Positions 8,573 through 16,813 of a DNA stretch of 64,000 nt are shown here, in pieces. Within the stretch, counting starts at the first letter, position 1. Every line of letters begins with the position of its first letter. Where the stretch lies: NCBI RefSeq assembly GCF_031882575.1, contig NZ_CP134772.1:328001-392000 (forward strand). The letters are read 5' to 3'. Source of the stretch: Pseudomonas sp. VD-NE ins (GTDB lineage: Bacteria; Pseudomonadota; Gammaproteobacteria; Pseudomonadales; Pseudomonadaceae). The position numbers were made by a program, and so were the translations under genes. The notes below the pieces were generated by a model, which saw nothing but the letters and a program-made list of their open reading frames with translations, ran no database searches and was not told where the DNA came from.

Positions 8573-10237
8573 ATGAGCACGAGCATCACGGCGGACGGCC
8601 TCAAAGCCGATCAGCCCGCGTTCCTGTCCAAGGAGCGCATCATCGCCAAGCCCGGTTTCAACCGTTGGCTGGTTCCACCGGCCGCTCTGGCCATCCACCT
8701 GTGCATCGGCATGGCCTACGGCTTCTCGGTGTTCTGGTTGCCGCTGTCCAAGGCGCTGGGCGTTACCGCCCCGGTGGCTTGCGCGCCGGACATGAGCTTC
8801 ATCGCACAAGTGTTCTCGTCGCAATGCGACTGGCCGATCTCGATGCTCGGCTGGATCTACACACTGTTCTTCATTTTCCTCGGCTGCTCGGCAGCGATCT
8901 GGGGTGGCTGGCTGGAACACGCCGGGCCACGCAAGGCTGGCGTGGTCTCGGCACTGTGCTGGTGCGGCGGTCTGCTGATCTCGGCGCTGGGTATTTATAC
9001 CCACCAGATCTGGCTGATGTGGATCGGTTCCGGCGTGATCGGCGGTATCGGTCTGGGCCTGGGCTATATCTCGCCGGTATCGACCCTGATCAAGTGGTTC
9101 CCGGACAAGCGCGGCATGGCCACCGGCATGGCAATCATGGGCTTCGGCGGTGGCGCGATGGTCGGTGCACCGCTGGCAACTGCGCTGATGAGCCACTTTG
9201 GCTCGGCTGAAGGTGTTGGCGTCTGGCAGAGTTTCGTGGCCATGGCCGCGATCTACTTTGTATTCATGATCGGTGGCGCTCTATCGTACCGCGTGCCGCC
9301 AACCGGCTGGAAACCTGAAGGCTGGACCGCTCCGGCGAAAAAGGCTTCCAACTCGATGATCACTCATCGCCACGTGCACGTGAATGTGGCGTGGAAAACC
9401 CCGCAATTCCGTCTGGTCTGGCTGGTGCTGTGCCTGAACGTATCCGCCGGTATCGGCATCCTCGGCATGGCTTCGCCACTGCTGCAGGAAGTGTTCGGCG
9501 GTAAATTGCTGGGTGTTGATGTTCCGTTCGGTCAACTGGACGCCGGTCAACTGGCTTCGATTGCCGCCATTGCTGCCGGTTTCACCGGTCTGCTGAGCCT
9601 GTTCAACATCGGTGGCCGCTTCTTCTGGGCTTCGTTCTCGGACTATCTGGGGCGTAAAAACACCTACTTCGTATTCTTTGCGCTGGGTTTTGCCCTGTAC
9701 GCGCTGATTCCGAACATGGGCCATCTGGGCAATGTTGCGCTGTTCGTGGCGGCGTTCTGCATCATTCTGTCGATGTACGGCGGTGGTTTTGCCACTGTTC
9801 CGGCCTATCTGGCCGACCTGTTCGGTACGCAGATGGTCGGTGCGATCCACGGTCGTCTGCTGACGGCTTGGGCTGCGGCTGGCGTACTGGGTCCAGTGTT
9901 GGTGAACTACTTGCGTGAATATCAGTTGAGCATCGGCGTTGAACGCGCTGCCGCTTACGACATCACTTTGTACATCCTCGCCGGCCTGCTGGTGCTGGGC
10001 TTCCTGTGCAACCTGATGGTGCGTCCGGTGGCCGACAAGTACTTCATGACCGACGCTGAGCTGGCCGCCGAACAGGCGCTGGGCCACGACAAAGGTGCTG
10101 ACGCCAGCACCGTTCTGGAGTGGAAAGCCGCACCGGGCAGCAAGCCGCTGGCAATCGCCGCGTGGCTGGCTGTAGGTATTCCGTTGGCGTGGGGTGTGTG
10201 GGTGACCCTGCAGAAAACGGCGGTACTGTTTCACTAA
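8573..10237 (+). CDS. OFA family MFS transporter (oxalate/formate antiporter-like)
   Basis: This 554-residue inner-membrane protein of the major facilitator superfamily shows the family segments AIHLCIGMAYGFSVFWLPLS near the N-terminus and GRFFWASFSDYLGRKNTYF at the start of the second half. A final hydrophobic helix at about 530-550 follows a long cytoplasmic linker. The ATG at 8573 is preceded by GGGGG 8 bases upstream; an in-frame ATG at 8528 lacks a ribosome site. OFA members carry small carboxylates such as oxalate, formate or pyruvate; the substrate here cannot be read from sequence. No metabolic partner gene is adjacent. Confidence 0.85.
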   Translation: MSTSITADGLKADQPAFLSKERIIAKPGFNRWLVPPAALAIHLCIGMAYGFSVFWLPLSKALGVTAPVACAPDMSFIAQVFSSQCDWPISMLGWIYTLFFIFLGCSAAIWGGWLEHAGPRKAGVVSALCWCGGLLISALGIYTHQIWLMWIGSGVIGGIGLGLGYISPVSTLIKWFPDKRGMATGMAIMGFGGGAMVGAPLATALMSHFGSAEGVGVWQSFVAMAAIYFVFMIGGALSYRVPPTGWKPEGWTAPAKKASNSMITHRHVHVNVAWKTPQFRLVWLVLCLNVSAGIGILGMASPLLQEVFGGKLLGVDVPFGQLDAGQLASIAAIAAGFTGLLSLFNIGGRFFWASFSDYLGRKNTYFVFFALGFALYALIPNMGHLGNVALFVAAFCIILSMYGGGFATVPAYLADLFGTQMVGAIHGRLLTAWAAAGVLGPVLVNYLREYQLSIGVERAAAYDITLYILAGLLVLGFLCNLMVRPVADKYFMTDAELAAEQALGHDKGADASTVLEWKAAPGSKPLAIAAWLAVGIPLAWGVWVTLQKTAVLFH

Positions 10238-10263
10238 GGTGTTAGCTGAATAAACACCGAACC

Positions 10264-10353
10264 TGTGGGAGCGAGCCTGCTCGCGAAGACGGAATGTCAG
10301 TCAACTTAATTGTTGGCGGACCCACCGCATTCGCGAGCAGGCTCGCTCCCACA
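10264..10353. repeat. REP pair, type A
   Basis: Two inverted copies of a 24-nt palindromic core (TGTGGGAGCGAGCCTGCTCG and its complement) are separated by about 40 nt. They form a BIME-like cruciform between the transporter gene and hisB. The same unit occurs five more times in this window. Confidence 0.9.
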
Positions 10354-10443
10354 TTTGTTTTTGCGCTGCCTGTAATGGCTTGTATGGACATGTCTACCCG
10401 CGACAGCCGGGGGTTCTATCCGTCAGCCATCTCACCTCTCGTG

Positions 10444-10472
10444 TTTCTGTTTCGGCCCCGCGTGCCTATAAT
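10444..10472 (+). promoter_or_regulatory. Predicted sigma70 promoter of the hisB cluster
   Basis: A perfect TATAAT lies at 10467-10472, with a weak TTTCTG at -35 spacing (17 bp). The expected start near 10479 gives a leader of about 30 nt before the hisB ATG. No leader peptide or attenuator is visible. Confidence 0.5.
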
Positions 10473-10510
10473 GGCTGCCTTTTTCGCCCAATGATTTTGC
10501 GGAGCTGGTG

Positions 10511-11104
10511 ATGGCCGAACGTAAGGCTTCTGTCGAGCGCGACACTCTGGAAACCCAGATCAAAGCCTCGATCAACCTTGATGGCACCGGAAAGGCCCGA
10601 TTCGATATCGGTGTTCCTTTTCTTGAGCACATGCTGGATCAGATCGCCCGTCACGGGTTGATCGACCTGGATATCGAATGCAAGGGCGATCTGCATATCG
10701 ACGACCACCACACGGTGGAAGACGTCGGTATCACCCTCGGCCAGGCATTTGCCAAAGCCATTGGCGATAAAAAAGGCATCCGTCGCTACGGTCATGCCTA
10801 CGTGCCGCTCGATGAAGCGCTGTCGCGTGTGGTGATCGACTTCTCCGGTCGTCCAGGCCTGCAGATGCACGTGCCATACACCCGCGCTACCGTCGGCGGT
10901 TTCGACGTTGACCTGTTCCAGGAATTTTTCCAGGGCTTCGTCAACCATGCGTTGGTCAGCCTGCACATCGACAACCTGCGTGGCACCAACACTCACCACC
11001 AGATCGAAACCGTGTTCAAGGCTTTCGGCCGCGCGCTGCGCATGGCCGTCGAGCTGGATGAGCGCATGGCCGGGCAAATGCCATCGACCAAAGGCGTTCT
11101 GTAA
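10511..11104 (+). CDS. hisB: Imidazoleglycerol-phosphate dehydratase HisB
   Basis: This 197-residue monofunctional HisB catalyses the sixth step of histidine synthesis and lacks the phosphatase domain found in the enterobacterial fusion. It has the two metal-binding His-rich repeats, [14 protein letters not shown] (about 64-77) and its counterpart [17 protein letters not shown] (about 161-177), and the substrate loop [13 protein letters not shown]. The ATG at 10511 is preceded by GGAG. Its TAA shares one base with the hisH ATG. Confidence 0.97.
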   Translation: MAERKASVERDTLETQIKASINLDGTGKARFDIGVPFLEHMLDQIARHGLIDLDIECKGDLHIDDHHTVEDVGITLGQAFAKAIGDKKGIRRYGHAYVPLDEALSRVVIDFSGRPGLQMHVPYTRATVGGFDVDLFQEFFQGFVNHALVSLHIDNLRGTNTHHQIETVFKAFGRALRMAVELDERMAGQMPSTKGVL

Positions 11105-11742
11105 TGCAGACGGTTGCAGTTATCGATTACGGCATGGGTAACCTGCACTCGGTGGCCAAGGCCCTCGAGCACGTCGGCGCCGGTAAAGTGCTGATCACCA
11201 GCGATGCGGACGTGATTCGTGAAGCTGACCGCGTGGTGTTCCCCGGTGTTGGCGCGATTCGCGATTGCATGGCGGAGATCCGTCGCCTCGGTTTCGACTC
11301 GCTGGTGCGCGAAGTCAGTCAGGATCGTCCGTTCCTCGGTATCTGTGTCGGCATGCAAGCGTTGCTCGACAGCAGCGAAGAGAACGATGGCGTCGACTGC
11401 ATCGGCCTGTTCCCGGGCGCGGTGAAGTTCTTCGGCAAAGACCTGCATGAAGACGGCGAACACCTGAAAGTCCCGCACATGGGCTGGAACGAGGTGAAGC
11501 AGAAGGTCAGCCACCCGCTGTGGCATGACATTCCGGACATGGCGCGTTTCTACTTCGTGCACAGCTACTACATCGCCGCCGCCAACGCGCGGCAGGTGGT
11601 CGGTGGCGGTCATTACGGCGTCGATTTCGCTGCGGCGCTGGCCGATGGTTCGCGTTTCGCCGTGCAGTTCCACCCGGAGAAAAGCCATACCCATGGCCTG
11701 CAATTACTGCAGAACTTCGCCGCGTGGGACGGTCGCTGGTAA
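11104..11742 (+). CDS. hisH: Imidazole glycerol phosphate synthase glutaminase subunit HisH
   Basis: This 212-residue class I glutamine amidotransferase supplies ammonia to HisF. The nucleophile is in [11 protein letters not shown] (about 78-88), and the His-Glu pair is in [12 protein letters not shown] near the C-terminus. It overlaps hisB by one base and abuts the DUF2164 gene with no gap. HisF, its partner, is about 1.2 kb downstream. Confidence 0.97.
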   Translation: MQTVAVIDYGMGNLHSVAKALEHVGAGKVLITSDADVIREADRVVFPGVGAIRDCMAEIRRLGFDSLVREVSQDRPFLGICVGMQALLDSSEENDGVDCIGLFPGAVKFFGKDLHEDGEHLKVPHMGWNEVKQKVSHPLWHDIPDMARFYFVHSYYIAAANARQVVGGGHYGVDFAAALADGSRFAVQFHPEKSHTHGLQLLQNFAAWDGRW

Positions 11743-12003
11743 ATGGCTGCCAAGAAGTCCAAGCCGCCGATCCTGACCCTCACTCCCGAACAGGAGAGCG
11801 AGGCCAATCGCAAGATCCAGCGGTTCATGGAAGACCGCTTCGAGCTCGATCTGGGATCGTTCGAAGCGGCGGAAATTCTTGAGCTGTTTACCCGCGAAAT
11901 TGCTCCGCACTATTACAACAGGGCGATTTTCGATGTGCAGACCCACCTCAAAGAGCGGTTTGAAAGCATCGAAAGCGACCTGTGGGCGCTCGAAAAAAAT
12001 TAG
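11743..12003 (+). CDS. DUF2164 domain protein
   Basis: This 86-residue protein of unknown function begins the base after the hisH stop and is probably translated by coupling. A Lys-rich start (MAAKKSKPP) is followed by the conserved LTPEQESEANRKIQRFMEDR and the FTREIAPHYYNRAIFD segment that define DUF2164. It is predicted helical, without signal peptide or membrane segment. Its position between hisH and hisA looks stable in Pseudomonas as far as I recall, but no link to histidine synthesis can be shown. Confidence 0.85.
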   Translation: MAAKKSKPPILTLTPEQESEANRKIQRFMEDRFELDLGSFEAAEILELFTREIAPHYYNRAIFDVQTHLKERFESIESDLWALEKN

Positions 12004-12005
12004 GA

Positions 12006-12085
12006 GCAGCTGCAAGCCGCAAGCTTCAAGCTGCAAGAACTGGTACACCGCATGCTCGCAGCTAGTCGCTTGCAGCTTGCCGCTC
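12006..12085. repeat. AGCTGCAAGCTT-type palindromic intergenic repeat, copy 1
   Basis: Two inverted blocks (GCTGCAAGCCGCAAGCTTCA and CGCTTGCAGCTTGCCGCTC) lie between the DUF2164 stop and the hisA ribosome site. They can fold into an imperfect hairpin in the mRNA. A second copy follows hisA. Confidence 0.8.
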
Positions 12086-12104
12086 TTTTGACGAAGGAAA
12101 AAGC

Positions 12105-12854
12105 ATGCTGATTATTCCCGCTATCGATCTTAAAGACGGTGCCTGCGTACGTCTGCGCCAGGGCCGCATGGAAGATTCCACAGTGTTCTCCGATGACCCG
12201 GTGAGCATGGCTGCCAAGTGGGTCGAGGGCGGTTGCCGCCGTCTGCATCTGGTCGATCTGAACGGCGCGTTCGAAGGCCAGCCAGTCAATGGCGAAGTGG
12301 TCACCGCGATCGCCAAGCGCTACCCGACCCTGCCGATCCAGATCGGTGGCGGCATCCGTTCGCTGGAAACCATCGAGCACTACGTCAAGGCTGGCGTCAG
12401 CTACGTGATCATCGGCACCAAAGCCGTGAAAGATCCGGCGTTCGTCGCTGAAGCGTGCCGCGCGTTCCCGGGCAAGATCATCGTCGGTCTGGACGCCAAA
12501 GACGGTTTCGTCGCCACCGATGGCTGGGCTGAAATCAGCACCGTGCAGGTCATCGACCTGGCCAAGCAGTTCGAAGCCGACGGCGTGTCCTCGATCGTTT
12601 ATACCGACATCGCCAAAGACGGCATGATGCAAGGCTGCAACGTACCGTTCACCGCTGCGCTGGCCGCTGCCACCAGGATCCCGGTGATCGCGTCCGGCGG
12701 CATCCACAATCTGGGTGACATCAAGTCGCTGCTCGACGCCAAGGCGCCGGGCATCATCGGCGCCATTACGGGTCGCGCGATTTACGAGGGCACGCTGGAT
12801 GTGGCAGAAGCCCAGGCTTTCTGCGATAGCTACGCGACCAGCTCCAAGCTGTAA
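12105..12854 (+). CDS. hisA: Phosphoribosylformimino-5-aminoimidazole carboxamide ribotide isomerase HisA
   Basis: This 249-residue TIM barrel performs the Amadori isomerisation that feeds the HisF-HisH complex. The catalytic Asp8 is in [15 protein letters not shown], the second Asp in [17 protein letters not shown] (about 122-138), and phosphate-binding loops are [10 protein letters not shown] and VIASGGI. The ATG follows GAAGGAA. The last few codons (SSKL) run into the palindromic repeat that follows, making the protein a few residues longer than the roughly 245 expected. Confidence 0.97.
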   Translation: MLIIPAIDLKDGACVRLRQGRMEDSTVFSDDPVSMAAKWVEGGCRRLHLVDLNGAFEGQPVNGEVVTAIAKRYPTLPIQIGGGIRSLETIEHYVKAGVSYVIIGTKAVKDPAFVAEACRAFPGKIIVGLDAKDGFVATDGWAEISTVQVIDLAKQFEADGVSSIVYTDIAKDGMMQGCNVPFTAALAAATRIPVIASGGIHNLGDIKSLLDAKAPGIIGAITGRAIYEGTLDVAEAQAFCDSYATSSKL

Positions 12855-12932
12855 GCTGCGAGCTGCAAGTTAGAAGCGCGACGCGTCCGCTCTTTCTTGC
12901 AGCTTGCAGCTTGAAGCTTGAAGCTTGCAACT
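12848..12932. repeat. AGCTGCAAGCTT-type palindromic intergenic repeat, copy 2
   Basis: This is an inverted pair (AAGCTGCGAGCTGCAAG and CTTGCAGCTTGCAGCTTGAAG) in the hisA-hisF gap. It is related to the copy before hisA and begins inside the last codons of hisA. It probably forms an RNA hairpin within the his transcript. Confidence 0.8.
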
Positions 12933-12952
12933 CTTGATCGGAGATTAAGCCC

Positions 12953-13723
12953 ATGGCGTTAGCCAAACGCATCATCCCTTGCCTGGACGTGGACAACGGC
13001 CGGGTCGTCAAAGGTGTGAAGTTCGAGAACATCCGCGACGCCGGTGACCCGGTGGAAATCGCCCGTCGCTATGACGAGCAGGGTGCCGACGAGATTACCT
13101 TTCTCGACATCACCGCCAGCGTCGATGGCCGCGACACCACGCTGCATACTGTCGAGCGCATGGCCAGTCAGGTGTTCATCCCGCTGACTGTCGGCGGTGG
13201 CGTGCGTACCGTGCAGGATATTCGCAACCTGCTCAATGCCGGCGCGGACAAGGTGTCGATCAACACCGCTGCCGTGTTCAACCCGGAGTTCGTCGGTGAA
13301 GCGGCGCAGCATTTCGGTTCGCAGTGCATCGTTGTTGCCATCGATGCGAAGAAGGTTTCTGGCCCGGGCGAAACCCCGCGCTGGGAAATCTTCACCCACG
13401 GCGGGCGCAAGCCAACCGGCCTCGACGCGGTCGAGTGGGCGAAGAAAATGGAAGGCCTCGGTGCCGGCGAAATCCTGCTGACCAGCATGGATCAGGACGG
13501 CATGAAAAACGGTTTCGACCTCGGCGTGACCCGCGCGATCAGCGATGCGCTGGGTATTCCGGTGATTGCTTCCGGTGGCGTTGGCAATCTGCAGCACTTG
13601 GCTGACGGCATTCTCGAAGGCCACGCGAGCGCTGTGTTGGCGGCGAGTATTTTCCACTTCGGCGAATACACTGTGCAGGAAGCCAAGGCCTACATGGCCA
13701 AACGCGGCATCGTGATGCGCTAA
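12953..13723 (+). CDS. hisF: Imidazole glycerol phosphate synthase cyclase subunit HisF
   Basis: This 256-residue TIM barrel uses ammonia from HisH to form imidazole glycerol phosphate and AICAR. The catalytic Asp11 is in [18 protein letters not shown] and Asp130 is in [10 protein letters not shown]; phosphate loops are TVGGGVRTV and VIASGGVGN. It is the last his gene of the cluster, and a strong RNA hairpin follows 30 nt later. Confidence 0.97.
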   Translation: MALAKRIIPCLDVDNGRVVKGVKFENIRDAGDPVEIARRYDEQGADEITFLDITASVDGRDTTLHTVERMASQVFIPLTVGGGVRTVQDIRNLLNAGADKVSINTAAVFNPEFVGEAAQHFGSQCIVVAIDAKKVSGPGETPRWEIFTHGGRKPTGLDAVEWAKKMEGLGAGEILLTSMDQDGMKNGFDLGVTRAISDALGIPVIASGGVGNLQHLADGILEGHASAVLAASIFHFGEYTVQEAKAYMAKRGIVMR

Positions 13724-13752
13724 GCGTCAAAATCCATACAGGCCAGTGGACA

Positions 13753-13789
13753 CCATGGCGCACCCAAGGCACTCTTGGGCACGCCATGG
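13753..13789 (+). other. Strong hairpin after hisF
   Basis: The 16-base arms CCATGGCGCACCCAAG and CTTGGGCACGCCATGG pair at 14 of 16 positions around a 5-nt loop. There is no T-run, so it is not a classical terminator. It sits 17 bases before the next ATG and could stabilise mRNA ends, uncouple the downstream gene, or help stop transcription. Confidence 0.6.
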
Positions 13790-13805
13790 ATTTCGGTAGC
13801 CCGAC

Positions 13806-14561
13806 ATGATCAAACGCCTGCTTCTTGTTCTCGCCAGCGCCTCGATGTTGCTCCTCAACACGGCTCGCGCCGAAACCAGTCCCGACACCGATCTGGTGCT
13901 CCTCACCGAAAACTTCCCGCCGTACAACATGGCGAAGAACGGCAAGAATTTCGCCCAGGGCGAGAACATCAACGGTATCGCCACCGACATCGTGCGCGAA
14001 ATGTTCCAGCGAGCCGGCATCACCTACAGCCTGACCCTGCGTTTCCCATGGGAACGCGTCTACAAACTCGCCCTGGAAAACCCTGGTTACGGGGCCTTCG
14101 TGATGGCGCGTCTGCCGGATCGCGAAAAACTGTTCAAATGGGTCGGCCCGATCGGCCCGGACGACTGGATCATGTTGGCCAAGGCTGACAGCAAGATCAC
14201 CCTCGAAACCCTCAACGACGCGCGCAAGTACAAGATCGGCGCTTACAAAGGTGACGCGATTGCCGAGACGCTAGCCAAGCAGGGCCTGAAGCCGATAGTG
14301 GTGCTGCGCGATCAGGACAATGCGAAGAAACTGGTCAATGGTCAGATCGACCTGTGGGCCACCGGTGATCCTGCCGGGCGTTACCTCGCGCGGCAGGATG
14401 GCGTTACCGGGCTCAAGACCGTGTTGCGCTTCAACAGCGCAGAACTGTATCTGGCACTGAACAAGGATGTGTCAGATACAGTCGTCGCCAGGTTGCAGAC
14501 TGCGCTTGATCAGATGCGCAAGGACGGTGTTGTCGACGAGATCATGGGGCGCTATCTGTAG
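13806..14561 (+). CDS. Periplasmic solute-binding protein, amino-acid type (SBP_bac_3-like)
   Basis: This 251-residue protein has a Sec signal peptide (MIKRLLLVLASASMLLLNTARA, cleaved about residue 22), then a two-lobed binding fold: LLTENFPPYNMA at the start, TDIVREMFQRAGITYSL in lobe one, and YKIGAYKGDAIAETLA at the lobe crossover. Such proteins bind amino acids or similar ligands. No transporter subunit is adjacent, so it could be an orphan receptor. The C-terminus (DQMRKDGVVDEIMGRYL) is complete. Its last 20 bases overlap the convergent Vps62-like gene. Confidence 0.85.
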   Translation: MIKRLLLVLASASMLLLNTARAETSPDTDLVLLTENFPPYNMAKNGKNFAQGENINGIATDIVREMFQRAGITYSLTLRFPWERVYKLALENPGYGAFVMARLPDREKLFKWVGPIGPDDWIMLAKADSKITLETLNDARKYKIGAYKGDAIAETLAKQGLKPIVVLRDQDNAKKLVNGQIDLWATGDPAGRYLARQDGVTGLKTVLRFNSAELYLALNKDVSDTVVARLQTALDQMRKDGVVDEIMGRYL

Positions 14562-15912
14562 GCACTGGCAATTCTGTGCTGGCGGGCAACGCTGGGACTG
14601 CGTTATCCGCTGCGTGATCGACTGTTGTGCTTTGCAGGGGGGCGGCCTCGGCAGGCGCGACTGTCGCGTTCGGTTGCGGTGGTGTGTACACGCTGAAGTG
14701 CAGGTTCTTGCTATCGGTGTAGCAAACGTCGTTGGCAACCTGTGTGCCGTCCGCGCGAAGCAGTCTGTAAGTGCTCTGAGTCAGATACACCGCTATTGAA
14801 CTGTTTTTGGCCACGATAGCCGCGACTTCGATCGGTGCCGGGTTGAGCCATTCGTTCGATTGCGTTTCACACTGGGTAAAATCATTGTTCAACCGCGCCG
14901 AAAACAGAAAGGGCCGGTGCAAGTTGCTTTGCCACTGTGTGCCGAACCCGATCGAAGTGGCGTAGGTGAACAGGCGCAGGCTGTCGTTTTTCTGCATGCG
15001 AGGGGCGGTCCAGCGGACCGTCTTGTTGTTGCCCTCGTTATGGCAATGACCTACGAGCTGATAATGATCCGTGCGCTGCAGCAGGTACTCAGGTGAACGA
15101 CTGTGCTGCTGAGGAGGGGACAGTTCGGGGTCTTTTACCGTGAACCAAGGCAGTCGTGCGGTGTAAGTGGGGTGTTCGGGTGTCTGTAAGACGGGAGGAA
15201 TTTCACTGTCAAGGACTGGCGCAGCGGGGCGTGTATTGGCCTCCAGCAAAATCGGAATGCGTAACGAGTAAACAGGGAAATTGGCAGGTCTGTTATAGCC
15301 CTCGAAACCGACAAAGGTCCCCGGCGCCAGATGGATTTCATCCAGAGGCGGCGATGGCGGAACGGCACTCCACGCGCTGATACTTTGTCGGCCGCGGCTA
15401 CCCTTGTCTGTCCACACCGATTCACTGAGGCCAGAAGCAATCAGGAGATCGTCGCGGACGCAGCGGACAGCATTTAAGGAAGGCTTCCCGTGGCCGTCGG
15501 AGCAGACCGAACCCAGCGCCACGTACCCTTGCGGAGGAATGGGGCGCCAGATCGCCCCGTCCTTTTTCGAACCTGTACCTGTGTCTCGCCAGATCAGTTC
15601 GTAGTCATCAGGGCGGCGCAACGCGCTGCCTTTTGCGGGATCCGCACTGGGGGTTGCCGCTTCGCAAACCACGGCCACCACGTGCCTGCCGGTGATGTTT
15701 TCGCTGTCAGTAACGGCCACGTCGCCCAACGGAAAATAACCCGGCAGCACATCGGCAGGCGGCGTGGGCCGCCAGAAGGCCGCCGGTTTCGCCCGGGAAC
15801 CAGTGGTATCCCAGATGCGCAGAAACTCCGTCGTGAAGCTGATCAGCAAGTTGTCGTTTCGGATAGGTTGCATTTGCCCGGTTGGCAAAGCGGTAGTCTC
15901 ATGAGTAGTCAT
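14542..15912 (-). CDS. Vps62-related protein
   Basis: This 456-residue protein has no signal peptide. The first half contains the Vps62-type repeat pattern: RIWDTTGSRAKPAAFWRPTP..LPGYFPLGDVAV (about 33-65), then IWRDTGTGSKKDGAIWRPIPPQGYVALGSV (about 108-137) and WTDKGSRGRQSISAWSAVPP. Each combines W-D-[ST]-G-[ST] with F/I-W-x-P and a following G-Y-x-x-L-G. Vps62 proteins were first named in yeast vacuolar sorting, and bacterial members are of unknown function. The last about 50 residues are Ala/Pro/Thr-rich and probably disordered. AGGA lies 7 nt before the ATG. It is transcribed towards the solute-binding protein gene and overlaps it by 20 bases. Confidence 0.8.
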   Translation of the reverse strand: MTTHETTALPTGQMQPIRNDNLLISFTTEFLRIWDTTGSRAKPAAFWRPTPPADVLPGYFPLGDVAVTDSENITGRHVVAVVCEAATPSADPAKGSALRRPDDYELIWRDTGTGSKKDGAIWRPIPPQGYVALGSVCSDGHGKPSLNAVRCVRDDLLIASGLSESVWTDKGSRGRQSISAWSAVPPSPPLDEIHLAPGTFVGFEGYNRPANFPVYSLRIPILLEANTRPAAPVLDSEIPPVLQTPEHPTYTARLPWFTVKDPELSPPQQHSRSPEYLLQRTDHYQLVGHCHNEGNNKTVRWTAPRMQKNDSLRLFTYATSIGFGTQWQSNLHRPFLFSARLNNDFTQCETQSNEWLNPAPIEVAAIVAKNSSIAVYLTQSTYRLLRADGTQVANDVCYTDSKNLHFSVYTPPQPNATVAPAEAAPLQSTTVDHAADNAVPALPASTELPVPTDSAP

Positions 15913-16030
15913 TGCAATTCCTGATAGTTGAAAGGCGACGCAAGGGCGTCGCGACCTGTTGCAGGTCTCACTATCCGGAAAGGCCGCGGGTGTCTGGCGG
16001 TAACTGTGTATTGTGCAGCGTTACAGCGTA

Positions 16031-16813
16031 TTACCGGTAAACCCCGTTTTTACCATGGCCGCTCATGGCCCGATTGCTGCGCACGCTGATCATTTGCTTG
16101 ATATCGATCCACTCGATTCCCTGAGCCTTCAACTTCGGCAACTCGCGCTCGAGCACCGCTAAAGTCTGCGGATACGGATGGCCGATCATCACCGCCGAAC
16201 CCTGTTTGTGCGCCAGGCTGATCGCGGTCTGCAACTGCGTATAGATCGCGGTTTCAGTGCGCTCGTCATCGAGAAATACATCCCGCGACACACTGGCCAG
16301 ATCGATTTTCTGCGCCTGCTGCGCCGCCACGGTCTGTGCGCTGGTACGGCTGTCGACGAAGAACTTGTGGCGGCGCTGCAACTCGCCCATCAACCACGCC
16401 ATCGCCACCGGTTGCGCAGTCATGTGGCTGCCCATGTGGTTATTGATGCCGGCGGTGTACGGAACCATTTTGAACGCGGCGTTGAGGCGTTTTTCCAGCT
16501 CTTCGATGGGCAGTTCGGGGTGCCAGGCATAAGGCCCGGTGGCCGGATCCATGGGCATATGCAGAATGACGATCTTGCCGGCACGATGGGCCTCGCGGGC
16601 GAACTCGGTGGCGTGCGGGGTATCAGGCATGATCGCCGTGGTCACCGGGCCGGGCAGGGCCAGCACGCGGCGATCCCGGGGCAGATTCTGCCCCAGGTCG
16701 TCGATGATCAGTGTCAGGTAGGCTTTGTGTGGCTTTGGGCTGGCGGGCTCTGCGTGAGCAGCACCCGCCAGACAGCACAACAGAACGAAGACGAAACGCA
16801 GAGACATCCTCAA
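16031..16813 (-). CDS. Divergent polysaccharide deacetylase family protein (YibQ-like)
   Basis: This is a periplasmic protein of 260 residues with a signal peptide (about 1-21, ending AGAAHA). The divergent deacetylase fold shows YLTLIIDDLGQNLPRDRRVL, ILHMPMDP, INNHMGSHMT (metal-binding His) and FFVDSRTSA. It commonly sits beside envC and ctpA, suggesting a role in peptidoglycan or envelope maintenance; the activity is not proven. The start is ambiguous: a TTG at 16813 overlaps the ctpA stop (TTGA) and an ATG lies 6 bases further in at 16807. I list the longer form because it keeps two N-terminal arginines ahead of the hydrophobic core. Confidence 0.88.
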   Translation of the reverse strand: MRMSLRFVFVLLCCLAGAAHAEPASPKPHKAYLTLIIDDLGQNLPRDRRVLALPGPVTTAIMPDTPHATEFAREAHRAGKIVILHMPMDPATGPYAWHPELPIEELEKRLNAAFKMVPYTAGINNHMGSHMTAQPVAMAWLMGELQRRHKFFVDSRTSAQTVAAQQAQKIDLASVSRDVFLDDERTETAIYTQLQTAISLAHKQGSAVMIGHPYPQTLAVLERELPKLKAQGIEWIDIKQMISVRSNRAMSGHGKNGVYR

